The position numbers and the translations under genes were made by a program. Positions 1 to 10,420 of a DNA stretch of 64,000 nucleotides are shown here, in pieces. Every line of letters starts with the position of its first letter. The stretch's first letter is position 1. The notes beneath the pieces are model-generated. The model saw only the letters and a program-made list of their open reading frames with translations. It did not search any database and was not told where the DNA came from. Source of the stretch: Paenibacillus paridis (GTDB lineage: Bacteria > Bacillota > Bacilli > Paenibacillales > Paenibacillaceae); NCBI RefSeq assembly GCF_006345825.1, contig NZ_VCIX01000075.1, positions 1 to 64,000 on the forward strand, read 5' to 3'.

Positions 1-400
1 CTCGAAATCGCCGAAGTTGGTGAAATAGAGCTACTTTTTAGATCTATTCTGCTCTCCGAAGCTCATTTGAGCCCATATCCGCCGTCTCCGAACCAATTAG
101 ATCTACTTTTTAGACCTATTTCACTCGAAATCGCCGAAGTTGAGGAAATAGAGCTACTTTTTAGATCTATTCTGCTCTCCGAAGCTCATTTGAGCTCATA
201 TCCGCCGTTTTCGAACCAATTAGATCTACTTTTTAGACCTATTTCGCTCGAAATCGCCGAAGTTGGTGGAATAGAGCTGCTTTTTAGATCTATTCTGCTG
301 TCCAACGCTCATTTGAGCCCATATCCACCGTATCCGAACCAATTAGAGCTACTTTTTAGATCTATTCTGCTCTCCGAAGCTCATTTGAGCTCATATCAGC
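1..400. repeat. 123-bp tandem repeat array downstream of purN
   Basis: Units beginning CTCGAAATCGCCGAAGTT start at 1, 124 and 247, so the period is exactly 123 bp. A last unit is shortened by an internal deletion. Each unit is itself a diverged duplication: CTACTTTTTAGACCTATTTC and CTACTTTTTAGATCTATTCT are the two half-unit cores. Because 123 is a multiple of 3, the plus strand stays open from the left edge to a TAA at 418-420 (41-residue periodic peptide). There is no ribosome binding site and no known domain, so I read it as non-coding. It lies where purH would be expected to follow purN, and continues beyond the left edge. Confidence 0.85.
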
Positions 401-477
401 ATTTAAACCATGTATCCTAAGCACCATCGAATCGACGCATTCGCATAATTTAAACAAACTAGCACTATGCTCGTCCC

Positions 478-1089
478 TTAGCTCTGGACGCGCACATGCC
501 GGCCATCCAGCGTCACACGCCCCTGCGCGATCTGCTGGATCACGCCCGGCAGCAGCGACTGCTCCGCTGCATGAATACGTACGGCGAGCGAGTCTTCCGT
601 ATCCTCGTCCGCCACCTCAACCACGCGCTGCGCGATAATCGGCCCGCTGTCCATGCCCCCGTCCACATAGTGGACGGTAACGCCAGTCACCTTAACGCCG
701 TATGCGAGCGCCTGTCCAATACCGTTCACGCCGGGGAATGCCGGCAGCAGCGCCGGATGAATATTAATCATCCGCCCGTAGAACGGCTCAACGAGCACTG
801 ACGTGATAATGCGCATATAACCCGCCAGCACGATCAGCTCAACGCCGCGGCGTTCCAGCTCGGCGATAATTTCCGACTCGTAGGCTTCACGAGACGTGTA
901 CTCCTTCGGCGTGAACAGGAACGTGTCCACGCCAGCCTTCCTTGCGCGCTCCACAACGGGAGCGGCTGGCTTGTCACAAACAAGAAGCTCGATGGTTACA
1001 TCGAGCTTCCCCTCCTGCACCGCATCTACAATCGCTTGGAAGTTGGAGCCTTGTCCCGAAGCGAAAACAGCGATGCGAAGTGCTCCCAT
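478..1089 (-). CDS. purN: phosphoribosylglycinamide formyltransferase
   Basis: Transfers the formyl group of 10-formyl-tetrahydrofolate to GAR, the third step of de novo IMP synthesis, in the cytosol. The 203-residue product has the family's usual length. It opens with the FASGQGSNFQAI nucleotide-binding loop and carries the catalytic Asn/His/Asp set in NIHPALLPAFPG and HYVDGGMDSGPI. The ATG overlaps the purM stop by one base (TAATG), so translation is probably coupled. It is the last pur gene visible in the window. A tandem repeat array, not purH, lies immediately downstream. Confidence 0.97.
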   Translation of the reverse strand: MGALRIAVFASGQGSNFQAIVDAVQEGKLDVTIELLVCDKPAAPVVERARKAGVDTFLFTPKEYTSREAYESEIIAELERRGVELIVLAGYMRIITSVLVEPFYGRMINIHPALLPAFPGVNGIGQALAYGVKVTGVTVHYVDGGMDSGPIIAQRVVEVADEDTEDSLAVRIHAAEQSLLPGVIQQIAQGRVTLDGRHVRVQS

Positions 1090-2132
1090 TATACTTCCGC
1101 TCCCGTAAACGTCACGATGCGGCTTCCTTCCGTAACCGTTCCGATACGGTAAGCCTGCTCACCAAGCTCATTCGAAATGCGAAGAGCTTCGTTTGCCTGA
1201 TCAGCCGGTACAACAACAACCAGGCCGATACCCATATTAAAAGTCGTGAACATATCACGATTCGTAATGCCGCCTTTATTTTGCATCAAGTCGAAGATTG
1301 GCAGAATCGGCCATGAGCCGAATTCTACATCCACGTTCACGCCATCCGGCAGCACCCGCGGAATGTTCTCGATAAAGCCGCCGCCCGTAATATGCGCCAT
1401 GCCTTTCACTTCTACTTGCTCCACAAGCTTAAGCGCCGATTTCACATAGATGCGGGTTGGCTCGATCAATACGTCGCCAAGCTTAGCGCCGCCAAGCTCT
1501 TCAAGCTCTTGATCCAGCTTGTAGCCAGCATCTTCAAGCAGCAAACGGCGAACGAGCGAGAAGCCGTTGCTGTGAATGCCACTGGAAGCAAAACCGATAA
1601 CCGCGTCGCCTGCAGCAATCGTAGAGCCGTCGATCATTTTTTTCTTGTCCACGATACCTACGGTAAAACCAGCGATATCATATTCGCCGCCTTGATACAT
1701 GCCCGGCATTTCAGCCGTTTCGCCGCCGATCAAGGAACAGCCCGCTTGCACGCAGCCTTCCGCGATTCCTTTAACGATGGCTTCGATTTTCTCGGGCACG
1801 ACTTTGTCGCATGCCAGGTAATCAAGGAAGAACAAAGGCTCCGCGCCTTGTACGATAATATCGTTCACGCACATCGCAACGGCATCAATGCCGATCGTGT
1901 CATGCTTGTCCATAGCAAAAGCAAGCTTCAGCTTCGTTCCGACGCCATCCGTTCCAGACACGAGCACAGGCTCATCATACTTGTCCTTGTTCAGGCTGAA
2001 CAGACCGCCAAAGCCGCCTAGCTCCGCCAGCACTTCTGGACGGTACGTCCGCTTTACGTGCTTTTTCATCCGTTCTACCGCTTCGTTGCCTGCCGCGATA
2101 TCGACGCCGGCTTTTTTGTACGCTTCTGACAC
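1089..2132 (-). CDS. purM: phosphoribosylformylglycinamidine cyclo-ligase (AIR synthetase)
   Basis: ATP-dependent ring closure of FGAM to AIR, step five of purine synthesis. The 347-residue protein shows the PurM/PurL superfamily signatures [10 protein letters not shown] (around residue 60) and [11 protein letters not shown] (around residue 137), plus the C-terminal [16 protein letters not shown] segment. The start is GTG at 2130-2132 with AAGGAG about 10 nt upstream. It sits 64 bp downstream of purF and overlaps purN by one base. Confidence 0.97.
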   Translation of the reverse strand: MSEAYKKAGVDIAAGNEAVERMKKHVKRTYRPEVLAELGGFGGLFSLNKDKYDEPVLVSGTDGVGTKLKLAFAMDKHDTIGIDAVAMCVNDIIVQGAEPLFFLDYLACDKVVPEKIEAIVKGIAEGCVQAGCSLIGGETAEMPGMYQGGEYDIAGFTVGIVDKKKMIDGSTIAAGDAVIGFASSGIHSNGFSLVRRLLLEDAGYKLDQELEELGGAKLGDVLIEPTRIYVKSALKLVEQVEVKGMAHITGGGFIENIPRVLPDGVNVDVEFGSWPILPIFDLMQNKGGITNRDMFTTFNMGIGLVVVVPADQANEALRISNELGEQAYRIGTVTEGSRIVTFTGAEV

Positions 2133-2196
2133 TCTCGGTCAACTCCTTAACTATTTTTAGGAGCATAATCACTCCATGGGTTAAACATTTATGCGA

Positions 2197-3681
2197 TTAA
2201 CAGCTGCAGCTTTTATCCGATTCTTCATCAACCACGGTTGGATAGTCATTGTCGAAGCATGCGAGACACATGCCGCGATTGTAAGCACCGTCATTGCCGC
2301 CAACGGAATCCACAAAGCCCTGATCGGTCAAAAAGGATAATGAATCCGCATTGATCTGCTTGCGAATTTCCTCCACCGTACGGTACGAAGCGATAAGCTC
2401 CTTGCGATCCGGCGTATCGATGCCGTAATAGCAAGGGTTTTTGAAAGGAGGTGACGTAATCCGTACATGCACCTCGGTCGCCCCTGCTTCACGAAGCAAG
2501 TTAACAATGCGAAGCGATGTAGTACCGCGGACGATCGAGTCGTCGATCATAACGACGCGCTTGCCTTCGACCACTTTACGAACGGCGGACAGCTTCATTT
2601 TGACACCCTTCTCACGAAGCTCTTGGGACGGCTGGATGAAGGTCCGGCCGGTATATTTATTTTTGATGAGGCCAAGCTCGTATGGAATGCCCGTTTGCTC
2701 TGCATAGCCAATGGCCGCCGAAATACTCGAATCAGGCACGCCCGTTACGATATCCGCATCGACAAAAGACTCCGAAGCGAGCTGGCGTCCCATCCGTTTG
2801 CGCGCCATATGGATGTTAATGCCGTTAATATCACTGTCCGGACGGGCAAAATAAATGTACTCCATCGCACACGTCGCACGGCGTTCAACCTCGGCATAAC
2901 GCGTCTCGCGCATGCCGTCCGCATCCAGAATCAGAAGCTCGCCTGGCTGAACATCACGCTCATACACTGCACCAATCGTTTCGAAAGCACATGACTCTGA
3001 CGAGAACACGTAGCCATCGCCGATACGGCCCATCACGAGCGGACGCAAGCCGTGCGGATCAGACGCAACAAGCAGCTTGTCATTCGTCATGATCAGGAAC
3101 GCAAAGCCTCCGACAATACGCTGCAAAGCTTCTTTAGCCGCCGTCTCGAAATCCTTCGAGGAACGGGCGATAAGATGGGCAATAACTTCCGTGTCGCTTG
3201 ACGTTTGGAAAATCGAGCCCGACATCTCCAGCTCTTTGCGAATTTCCGGCGCATTTACGATATTGCCGTTCGTTGCAACCGCTAGATCACCGTCACGGTA
3301 GCGAAAAATAAGCGGCTGCGCATTGGCCAGCTTGCTCTCTCCCGCTGTCGAGTAACGGACATGTCCGATGGAACGGTCGCCTGCTAGAAGATCAAGGTTA
3401 TCCTTATTGAATACTTCTTTGACAAGGCCCATGCCGCGGTGATACGCGAACTTATTGCCGTTTTTCGTATCGACTGTGCAGATTCCCGCGCTTTCCTCGC
3501 CGCGGTGCTGAAGCGCATGAAGCCCGTAATAAGATAGGTTGGACGCTTCAGGGAGATTAAATACCCCGAAGACGCCACATTCCTCACGCAATTTATCAAA
3601 AATATCGTCACGGCCAATGCCTTCGTTATAATGGTCGCCCGTCCATAACAAAGGCTCCTGTCTTATTTGCTCATCAGACAT
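2197..3681 (-). CDS. purF: amidophosphoribosyltransferase (glutamine PRPP amidotransferase)
   Basis: Catalyses the first committed step, PRPP plus glutamine to phosphoribosylamine. The N-terminal Ntn glutaminase domain begins at the conserved CGVFGVFN, where Cys35 would become the N-terminal nucleophile after propeptide removal. The phosphoribosyltransferase domain has the PRPP loop [13 protein letters not shown] (around residue 370). Four cysteines fitting the Bacillus-type 4Fe-4S ligands are visible ([18 protein letters not shown] and the C-terminal CLACF). By position the propeptide is 34 residues, longer than the 11 residues known for B. subtilis PurF. The start overlaps the purL end by 19 bp. 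Confidence 0.97.
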   Translation of the reverse strand: MSDEQIRQEPLLWTGDHYNEGIGRDDIFDKLREECGVFGVFNLPEASNLSYYGLHALQHRGEESAGICTVDTKNGNKFAYHRGMGLVKEVFNKDNLDLLAGDRSIGHVRYSTAGESKLANAQPLIFRYRDGDLAVATNGNIVNAPEIRKELEMSGSIFQTSSDTEVIAHLIARSSKDFETAAKEALQRIVGGFAFLIMTNDKLLVASDPHGLRPLVMGRIGDGYVFSSESCAFETIGAVYERDVQPGELLILDADGMRETRYAEVERRATCAMEYIYFARPDSDINGINIHMARKRMGRQLASESFVDADIVTGVPDSSISAAIGYAEQTGIPYELGLIKNKYTGRTFIQPSQELREKGVKMKLSAVRKVVEGKRVVMIDDSIVRGTTSLRIVNLLREAGATEVHVRITSPPFKNPCYYGIDTPDRKELIASYRTVEEIRKQINADSLSFLTDQGFVDSVGGNDGAYNRGMCLACFDNDYPTVVDEESDKSCSC

Positions 3682-5909
3682 GGAATCGCATCCTTCCAGA
3701 CCTTCTCCAGTTGTGTTACCGGCGCCTGAATGCCGGCTTTTCCATTTACGTTTATGGTCAGGCTGCTGCCTTTAACAGTACCGATTTGAGTGTGAACAAC
3801 GCCTTGCTCCGAGAGCTTCGCTTGCAATGCCGCAGCATTTTCCGGCTTAGCCGAAAGAAGAATACGGGATTGCGATTCACTGAACAACAGGTGGTCAGCA
3901 CGCAGGTCAGAAGTCAATGCAACTTCCGCACCCAGGCGACCGCTGATACAAGATTCAGCTACAGCTACAGCAATGCCGCCTTCAGACAAGTCATGCGCCG
4001 AAGCAACTAGTCCGCCTTGGATGGCGCCAAGCACCGCATCCAGAACCTTTTTCTCCGTTGCCAGATCAATTTCAGGAGGACGGCCAGCAGCCGCGCCTTG
4101 CAATACGTATTGCAGCTCGCTTCCGCCTAGCTCCGCTTTCGTCTCGCCTACGAGAATGATAACGTCGCCTTCCGCTTTGAAGCCTTGCGTTGTAATATGA
4201 TCGATGTCATGTACGAGGCCAACCATACCGATAACCGGTGTCGGGTAAATCGCACCCTTAGCGTTCTCGTTGTACAAGCTCACGTTACCGCCGATAACAG
4301 GCGTGTTCAAGATGACGCAAGCTTCGGACATGCCGTCAGCCGATTTCTCAAGCTGCCAGAATACTTCCGGTTTCTCCGGGTTACCGAAGTTCAGGTTGTC
4401 CGTAACCGCAAGCGGCTCAGCGCCCGAGCAAACAATGTTGCGTGCTGCTTCAGCAACCGCGATGCGTCCGCCTACTTCTGGATCTAGATATACGTAACGT
4501 CCGTTACAGTCTGTCGTCATCGCAAGCGCCTTGCGCGTGCCGCGAATCGTCACAACTGCCGCATCGGAGCCTGGTTGAACGGCTGTCGATGTACGAACCA
4601 TGTAGTCATATTGGTTGTAAACCCACTCTTTGCTCGCAACCGTTGGGGAAGCAAGAACCTTCTCCAGCGCGCCAGTTAGGTCGGTTACTTCTTCGTAAGC
4701 CGAAGTGTCTACTGCAGCATTTTCGCTGAAGTAAGCTGGCTCTTTCGAAGGCTTGTCGTATACAGGGCACTCGTCAACGAGCGCTTTTACCGGCATATCG
4801 GCAACCTCTTGGCCTTGGTGGAACAAACGAAGACGTCCGTCATCCGTTACTTTCCCTACTTTGGCGCAAATAATACCCCAACGTTCAAAAATTTCTTTCG
4901 CTTGCGCTTCATGCTGAGGCTCAACAACGAAGAGCATACGCTCTTGCGACTCGGAAAGCATCATTTCATAAGGCGTCATGCCTGTTTCACGTTGCGGAAC
5001 CTCATCAAGGTAAAGCTCAAGGCCGTTACCCGCTTTGGAAGCCATCTCCGCGCTGGAGCAAGTCAGACCCGCTGCTCCCATATCTTGAATCCCGAGCACG
5101 ATACCGGAATCGATCAGCTCAAGCGTTGCTTCCATAACCAGCTTCTCCATAAATGGATCGCCGACTTGTACAGCGGTACGCTTCTCTTCGGACTCTTCGG
5201 AAAGCTCAACGGATGCAAACGTTGCACCGTGGATACCGTCGCGGCCAGTTGCAGGACCTACGTAGAATACCGGGTTGCCTACCCCTTTAGCCACGCCGCG
5301 CTGAATTTTATCATGATCGATTAGACCCACGCACATTGCGTTAACGAGTGGATTGCCTTCGTAGCTCTCGTCAAACATGACTTCGCCTGCAACCGTCGGA
5401 ATTCCGATACAGTTACCATAACCTGCGATGCCACTTACGACATGCTCGAACAAATATTTAACGCGCTCATTCTCTAGGCGGCCAAAACGCAGGCTGTTCA
5501 GCAATGCGATCGGACGTGCGCCCATTGAGAAAATGTCGCGGATAATGCCGCCAACGCCTGTAGCCGCGCCTTGGAAAGGCTCAACCGCAGATGGATGGTT
5601 ATGCGATTCGATTTTGAATACGACCGCTTGGTTGTCGCCGATATCGACGATGCCCGCGCCCTCGCCCGGTCCCATTAGAACTCGCGGTCCTGTGATCGGG
5701 AACTTTTTGAGAATCGGCTTGGAGTTTTTGTAAGAGCAGTGCTCTGACCACATGACGCTGAATACGCCGATCTCTGTGTAGTTAGGCTGACGGCCTAGAA
5801 AACCGCAAATCAGCTCAAACTCATAATCGGATACGCCAAACTGGCTGTAAATCTTTTGCTCGGCAATTTGCTCCGCTGTCGGTTCCTTAGCTGTTAACTG
5901 CTGCGCCAT
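3663..5909 (-). CDS. purL: phosphoribosylformylglycinamidine synthase subunit PurL (small type)
   Basis: Synthetase subunit of the three-part FGAM synthase PurSQL; it uses ATP and ammonia delivered by PurQ. The 748-residue length marks the small Bacillus-type PurL that needs separate PurS and PurQ. Family landmarks include [40 protein letters not shown] and [16 protein letters not shown], in two tandem PurM-like halves. I chose the ATG at 5907-5909 (MAQQL) because GGAGGG lies 6 nt upstream. An in-frame start 18 nt earlier lacks this spacing. It overlaps the purQ end by 23 bp. Confidence 0.97.
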   Translation of the reverse strand: MAQQLTAKEPTAEQIAEQKIYSQFGVSDYEFELICGFLGRQPNYTEIGVFSVMWSEHCSYKNSKPILKKFPITGPRVLMGPGEGAGIVDIGDNQAVVFKIESHNHPSAVEPFQGAATGVGGIIRDIFSMGARPIALLNSLRFGRLENERVKYLFEHVVSGIAGYGNCIGIPTVAGEVMFDESYEGNPLVNAMCVGLIDHDKIQRGVAKGVGNPVFYVGPATGRDGIHGATFASVELSEESEEKRTAVQVGDPFMEKLVMEATLELIDSGIVLGIQDMGAAGLTCSSAEMASKAGNGLELYLDEVPQRETGMTPYEMMLSESQERMLFVVEPQHEAQAKEIFERWGIICAKVGKVTDDGRLRLFHQGQEVADMPVKALVDECPVYDKPSKEPAYFSENAAVDTSAYEEVTDLTGALEKVLASPTVASKEWVYNQYDYMVRTSTAVQPGSDAAVVTIRGTRKALAMTTDCNGRYVYLDPEVGGRIAVAEAARNIVCSGAEPLAVTDNLNFGNPEKPEVFWQLEKSADGMSEACVILNTPVIGGNVSLYNENAKGAIYPTPVIGMVGLVHDIDHITTQGFKAEGDVIILVGETKAELGGSELQYVLQGAAAGRPPEIDLATEKKVLDAVLGAIQGGLVASAHDLSEGGIAVAVAESCISGRLGAEVALTSDLRADHLLFSESQSRILLSAKPENAAALQAKLSEQGVVHTQIGTVKGSSLTINVNGKAGIQAPVTQLEKVWKDAIPCLMSK

Positions 5910-6582
5910 GTTGTTCCCTCCATGCATTCAAAATCGATGTAAACATCCGTTTGCCGTCTTCCGAGCCAAGCAATTGGTCAATCGCACGCTCTGGGTGAGG
6001 CATCATTCCTACTACGTTTCCTGCTTTGTTGCTGATTCCGGCAATGTTCTCAACCGAACCGTTCGGGTTCGTGTCGCCTGCATAGCGGAATACGATTTGG
6101 TCGTTCGCTTTGAGCTCGGCAAGCGTTGCGTCGTCGCAATAGTAGTTGCCTTCGCCGTGTGCGATCGGAATATTAATAATCTCGCCTTGCGAGTATTGGT
6201 TGGTGAATGCTGTGCTGCTGTTTACCACTTCAAGAGGTGCTTGATGGCAGCGGAACTTCAGTCCGTTGTTGCGGATCAAAGCGCCTGGCAGAAGGCCAGC
6301 TTCCGTCAAAATTTGGAACCCGTTGCAAATGCCCAAAATAAACTTGCCTGCTTCGGCTGCTTTTTGCACTTCGCTCATGACAGCAGCGAATTGTGCAATC
6401 GCGCCGCAGCGCAGGTAGTCGCCGTAGGAGAAGCCTCCTGGCACTAGAATTGCATCATACGCGGACAAGTCCGTAGCTGTATGCCATACATAGTCAACCG
6501 ACTGGCCGATGGTGTCTTCGACGGCTTTGTAGCAATCGATGTCACAGTTGGAGCCAGGAAATACGAGTACCGCAAACTTCAT
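5887..6582 (-). CDS. purQ: phosphoribosylformylglycinamidine synthase, glutaminase subunit
   Basis: Class I glutamine amidotransferase that supplies ammonia to PurL for FGAR amidation. The 231-residue product begins [14 protein letters not shown]. It has the nucleophile Cys in the elbow [10 protein letters not shown] and the catalytic His in [10 protein letters not shown] near the C-terminus. The ATG at 6580-6582 has GGAGGG 8 nt upstream. A longer TTG-initiated frame was set aside. Only 4 bp separate it from purS. Confidence 0.97.
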   Translation of the reverse strand: MKFAVLVFPGSNCDIDCYKAVEDTIGQSVDYVWHTATDLSAYDAILVPGGFSYGDYLRCGAIAQFAAVMSEVQKAAEAGKFILGICNGFQILTEAGLLPGALIRNNGLKFRCHQAPLEVVNSSTAFTNQYSQGEIINIPIAHGEGNYYCDDATLAELKANDQIVFRYAGDTNPNGSVENIAGISNKAGNVVGMMPHPERAIDQLLGSEDGKRMFTSILNAWREQHGAAVNS

Positions 6583-6586
6583 CGTC

Positions 6587-6829
6587 TTAACCCTCCAGTT
6601 CAAAACGGAAATCTTCTACAACCGTGTTTGCGAACAGCTTTTCGCACATCGCTTTGATGCGTACTTCCGCTTCAGCGCGGTCAGTCGTATCAAGCTCAAG
6701 CTCCAAATATTTGCCGATGCGTACTTTTTCGACTTCGGAGAAGCCCAGTGTGTGAAGCGCGCCTTGTACAGCGGTTCCTTGTGGATCCAAAACGTTTTGC
6801 TTGATGGTGACGTAGACGGTTGCCTTCAT
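6587..6829 (-). CDS. purS: phosphoribosylformylglycinamidine synthase subunit PurS
   Basis: Small 80-residue structural subunit that docks PurL and PurQ. The sequence [18 protein letters not shown] and [17 protein letters not shown] are typical of the PurS fold. The start at 6827-6829 has a perfect AGGAGG about 6 nt upstream. The reading frame stays open further upstream into the inverted repeat, but that extension has no ribosome binding site and is unlike PurS. In most relatives purS follows purC directly. Here about 1.4 kb of repeats lies between them. Confidence 0.96.
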   Translation of the reverse strand: MKATVYVTIKQNVLDPQGTAVQGALHTLGFSEVEKVRIGKYLELELDTTDRAEAEVRIKAMCEKLFANTVVEDFRFELEG

Positions 6830-6883
6830 AATAGCCTCCTGAAAATGTGGGTTTTTGTCGCAAGGGCAGATTGACTGTACTGC

Positions 6884-7015
6884 GCGGGAGCGGGGGTTGT
6901 TGTCTACGTCGCTTTCGAAGCCGGGAAATCTGATTACACCGCCTAGCGGATATTTCCCGGTCTTCAAGAAGCGATCGCTATCGCTCTACGACAACAACTC
7001 CCCACTCTTCGCGTG
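6884..7015. repeat. large imperfect inverted repeat in the purC-purS gap
   Basis: The left arm runs from about 6884 (CGCGGGAGCGGGGGTTGTTG) to ATTTCCCGG's complement at 6930. The right arm runs from 6952 (ATTTCCCGG) through GACAACAACTCCCC to about 7014. Arms of about 50 bp pair with short bulges around a 20-nt loop. On the pur transcript this would form a long stem-loop just upstream of purS, so it could slow or stop transcription or stabilise the purS-end mRNA. No coding sequence was recognised here. Confidence 0.7.
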
Positions 7016-7305
7016 AGCACCTTTTCAATCAAACCTTTGCGAGGGTGGTCGGTGAAGCAAGGGCGGTGGCCGCGCTGTCGCTGGCCACCTTTAGTATTGC
7101 GGCTGGCCTGTGCTTGTGCTGCCAGTCAGCATTGTTGCTGCAGCCGTGCACCTTCGTGCTCGGGCTGGTGTTGATGGGGTGCAGCAGCGCTCTCGCTGAC
7201 TGCCTGCCGTTTAAAGACATACGCATCCGCGCCCCTATGTCAGCGTCATCGCTTGCGCTCGACGTTGTTTTAGTCACTTCATCCGGCCTTCATCGGCGGA
7301 TGTTT
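7016..7305. other. unassigned intergenic stretch between purC and purS
   Basis: This stretch contains a 98-codon plus-strand frame (7045-7341) and an 82-codon minus-strand frame (7029-7277). Neither has a convincing ribosome binding site or recognisable domain. The composition is GC-rich with short internal dyads such as GGTGGCC...GGCCACC near 7064-7090. I see no gene here. Confidence 0.5.
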
Positions 7306-8170
7306 GAATTAACGGGATTTACGCCCGTTAATTCATCTTAAATAGCTAGTTTCCTGCGATTAGCGGGAATTTATGGCGTTAATTGCGTCACTTTCGGCGT
7401 CCTAGCCCAATTTAGCCGTATTTAACGCCAGTTTTTACCGTTAATTCAATCAGCCTGCATGCTGCGAGTGAATTAACAGGAATTTTTCCTGCTAATTCAA
7501 CCATATTAGCTAGTTTGCTGCGATTAGCAGGAATTTTCGGCGTTAATTGCGGCTGTTTCGGCGTCCTAGCCCAATTTAGCCGCATTTAACGCCAGTTTTT
7601 ACCGTTAATTCAATCAGCCTGCAAGCTACGAGTGAATTAACAGGAATTTTTCCTGCTAATTCAACCATATTAGCTAGTTTGCTGCGATTAGCAGGAATTT
7701 ATGGCGTTAGTTGCGTCACTTCCGGCGTCCTAGCTCGATTTAGCCACATTTAACGCCAGTTTTACCGTTAATTCAATCAGCCTGCATGCTGCGAGTGAAT
7801 TAACAGAAATTTCTCCTGCTAATTCAACCAAATTAGCTGGTTTACTGCGATTAGCAGGAATTTATGGCGTTAATTGCGTCACTTTCGGCGTCCTAGCTCG
7901 ATTTAACCACATTTAACGCCAGTTTTTACCGTTAATTTACTCAGCCTACAAGCTGCGAATGAATTAACAGGAATTTCTCCTGCTAATTCAACCAAATTAG
8001 CTAGTTTGCTGCGATTAGCGGGAATTTTCGGCGTTAATTGCGTCACTTTCGGCGTCCTAGCCCAATTTAGCCGCATTTAACGCCAGTTTTTATCGTTAAT
8101 TCAATCAGCCTGCAAGCTGCGAGTGAATTAACAGGAATTTTTCCTACTATTTCAACCAAATTAGCTAGTT
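7306..8170. repeat. 164-bp tandem repeat array inside the pur operon
   Basis: The marker TAGCTAGTTTGCTGCGATTA recurs at 7343, 7507, 7671, 7834, 7998 and 8162, giving five full units of 163-164 bp. A flanking hairpin lies at 7306-7334 (GAATTAACGGG/CCCGTTAATTC). Each unit carries two dyads. One is a near-perfect 12-bp hairpin GAATTAACAGGA...TCCTGCTAATTC. The other is a wider stem GGCGTTAA...TTAACGCC spanning about 50 nt. The units are very similar to each other, which suggests recent amplification or active homogenisation. No open reading frame crosses the array. Confidence 0.92.
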
Positions 8171-8205
8171 TGCTGCGATTAGCGGAAACTCATCTATTAA
8201 TTGCC

Positions 8206-9102
8206 CTAAAGCTCAACGCCAGTCAAGCGGCGGTAGATGTCGCGGTAGCGGGCTGTGGTTTCTGCGACAACCTCGTCCGGCAAAGGAGCTGGCTTGCTGT
8301 CGCGGTCCCAATTCGAGCCGAGCAGGTATGTGCGCACGGGCTCTTTGTCCATGCTGTCGATTTCGATATCGAACGCATAGTTGCCTTCCGCCCAGAAACG
8401 CGAGGAATCCGGCGTGAAGATCTCGTCGATCAACACGACTTTGCCGTCGATCAGGCCGAATTCGAACTTGCAATCCGCAAGGATGATACCATGCTCAGCG
8501 CAATAGCCGTGAGCGAACTCGTACAGCTTGATGCTGCGGTCGCGAAGCTCTTCGGCAAGCTCTGCGCCGACCATATCAGCCATTTTCTCAAACGGAATGT
8601 CCTCGTCATGGCCGACGTCGTTCTTCGCAGCAGGCGTAAAGATCGGTGCCGGAAAACGCTCGTTTTTGCGAAGTCCCGCCGGAAGCTCGATGCCGTTGAT
8701 CGCTGATGTTTGCTGATATTGTCTCCAACCGCCGCCTGTGATATAGCCGCGCACGACGCACTCGATATCGATGCGTTCCGCTTTGCGGGTGACCATGATG
8801 CGGTTTTTGAGCAGCTCAGGCTCAGTAACCAGTTCGCCAAGTTTCGTTACGTCGGTATGAACGACATGGTTCACTTGAATATCTGCCGTTTGCTCGAACC
8901 AGTAGGCCGACAGGCGGTTAAGCACATTGCCTTTGTCCGGTACGGCTGGGTCAAGCACGTAGTCAAATGCCGAGATCCGGTCGGTGACGACGATCAGGAA
9001 ATGCTCGCCCAAATCGTAGAGCTCACGAACCTTGCCTTTGTATATAAGCGGAGCTTTGATATAATCGACTGCCGTTGATAGTGCTTGCGATGTTGCGCTC
9101 AT
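8206..9102 (-). CDS. purC: phosphoribosylaminoimidazole-succinocarboxamide synthase (SAICAR synthetase)
   Basis: Ligates aspartate to CAIR with ATP, step seven of the pathway. The 298-residue protein shows YKGKVRELYDLG, SAFDYVLDPAVPDKGNVLN, VVRGYITGGGWRQYQ and LADCKFEFG, all core SAICAR synthetase motifs. At nearly 300 residues it belongs to the longer form of the family rather than the about 240-residue B. subtilis form. The start at 9100-9102 has AAGGGAGG about 8 nt upstream. The purB stop lies 15 bp upstream. Downstream is the 164-bp repeat array. Confidence 0.95.
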   Translation of the reverse strand: MSATSQALSTAVDYIKAPLIYKGKVRELYDLGEHFLIVVTDRISAFDYVLDPAVPDKGNVLNRLSAYWFEQTADIQVNHVVHTDVTKLGELVTEPELLKNRIMVTRKAERIDIECVVRGYITGGGWRQYQQTSAINGIELPAGLRKNERFPAPIFTPAAKNDVGHDEDIPFEKMADMVGAELAEELRDRSIKLYEFAHGYCAEHGIILADCKFEFGLIDGKVVLIDEIFTPDSSRFWAEGNYAFDIEIDSMDKEPVRTYLLGSNWDRDSKPAPLPDEVVAETTARYRDIYRRLTGVEL

Positions 9103-9117
9103 CAGGCCAACCTCCCT

Positions 9118-10413
9118 TTAGATCAATCCCAAACGCGTGAAAATCGTATCCACATGCTTCAAATGCCAAGCCGGGTTGAAGCAATCGTCGATTTCTTCCG
9201 TTGAAAGCACGCTTGTGATCTCCTCGGTTTCGCCGATGATATCGCGGAACTGGCGCTGGGTTTCCCATGCTTGCATCGCGCGCGGCTGTACGGTGTCGTA
9301 AGCTTTCTCGCGGCTGAAGCCTTTGTCAATCAGCTTTGTCAATACGCGGCCTGAGAACGGCACGCCGTAAGTCGCCTGCATGTTGCGTTTCATGTTTTCC
9401 GGGAACACTTGAAGATTGTTGATGATGTTGCCCAGACGGTTCAGCATGTAGTTCAGAAGCATCGTAGCATCCGGCAAAATAATACGCTCAACCGATGAAT
9501 GGCTAATATCGCGTTCATGCCAAAGCGCAATGTTCTCGTATGCCGTAACCATATGTCCGCGAATCACGCGGGACAAGCCGGAGATGTTCTCGCAGCCGAT
9601 TGGATTACGTTTATGCGGCATCGCCGATGAACCTTTTTGGCCTTTAGCGAACGGCTCTTCGACTTCGCGGAATTCACTCTTTTGCAATGCACGAATTTCC
9701 GTTGCAAATTTATCGAGCGAAGAAGCGACAAGCGCAAGAGTTGCCATGTATTCAGCGTGACGGTCGCGCTGCAGCGTTTGCGTCGAGATCGGAGCAGCCG
9801 TAATGCCAAGCTTGTTGCAGACGAATTCTTCCACGAACGGATCGATGTCTGCGAACGTGCCTACAGCACCGGACATTTTGCCGAATTGAACGCCGTTAGC
9901 CGCATGGTGGAAACGCTCGAGGTTACGTTTCATTTCCTCGTACCAAAGCGCCATTTTCAAACCGAAAGTCGTTGGCTGTGCATGCACGCCGTGCGTACGG
10001 CCCATCATTGGCGTGTCTTTATATTGAAGTGCTTTGTTTTTCAAAATTTCAATGAATCGCTCGATATCTTTTACGAGAATTTCATTGGCTTGCAGAAGCA
10101 AGTAACCAATCGCGGTATCAACGACGTCTGTGGAAGTCAGTCCGTAATGCACCCATTTGCCTTCCGGGCCGGCTTTCTCGGATACAGCCCGCGTGAACGC
10201 GATGACGTCATGACGGGTGTCCTGCTCGATTTCATAGATACGGTCAATATCGAAATCTGCCGAAGCGCGAAGCGCGACTACATCTTCCTTAGGGATAACG
10301 CCTAGCTCGGACCAAGCCTCGCATGCGCAAAGCTCAACTTCCAGCCAAGCTCTGAATTTATTTTCCTCTGTCCAAATCGCTCTCATTTCCGGTCTGCTGT
10401 AACGCTCTAACAT
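9118..10413 (-). CDS. purB: adenylosuccinate lyase
   Basis: Removes fumarate from SAICAR and from adenylosuccinate, so it serves both IMP and AMP synthesis. The 431-residue protein belongs to the fumarase/aspartase superfamily. It has the signature loop [21 protein letters not shown] around residue 88 and [14 protein letters not shown] carrying the conserved His. I chose the start [10 protein letters not shown] at 10411-10413 because this is the normal family N-terminus and GAAGGTG lies about 10 nt upstream. A frame starting 36 nt earlier would overlap purK. Confidence 0.97.
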   Translation of the reverse strand: MLERYSRPEMRAIWTEENKFRAWLEVELCACEAWSELGVIPKEDVVALRASADFDIDRIYEIEQDTRHDVIAFTRAVSEKAGPEGKWVHYGLTSTDVVDTAIGYLLLQANEILVKDIERFIEILKNKALQYKDTPMMGRTHGVHAQPTTFGLKMALWYEEMKRNLERFHHAANGVQFGKMSGAVGTFADIDPFVEEFVCNKLGITAAPISTQTLQRDRHAEYMATLALVASSLDKFATEIRALQKSEFREVEEPFAKGQKGSSAMPHKRNPIGCENISGLSRVIRGHMVTAYENIALWHERDISHSSVERIILPDATMLLNYMLNRLGNIINNLQVFPENMKRNMQATYGVPFSGRVLTKLIDKGFSREKAYDTVQPRAMQAWETQRQFRDIIGETEEITSVLSTEEIDDCFNPAWHLKHVDTIFTRLGLI

Positions 10414-10420
10414 GAAATGC

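Noticed and set aside
67..420. 117-codon plus-strand open frame with 41-residue repeats
   Set aside because: It follows from a 123-bp tandem repeat whose length is a multiple of three. There is no ribosome binding site or known domain, so it is listed as a repeat, not a gene.
7045..7341. 98-codon plus-strand frame in the purC-purS gap
   Set aside because: It has no ribosome binding site, runs into the repeat array, is antisense to the operon, and its peptide resembles nothing I know.
7306..8170. Possible CRISPR array
   Set aside because: The units are 164 bp and near identical throughout, with no alternation of short repeats and unique spacers, and no cas genes are nearby.
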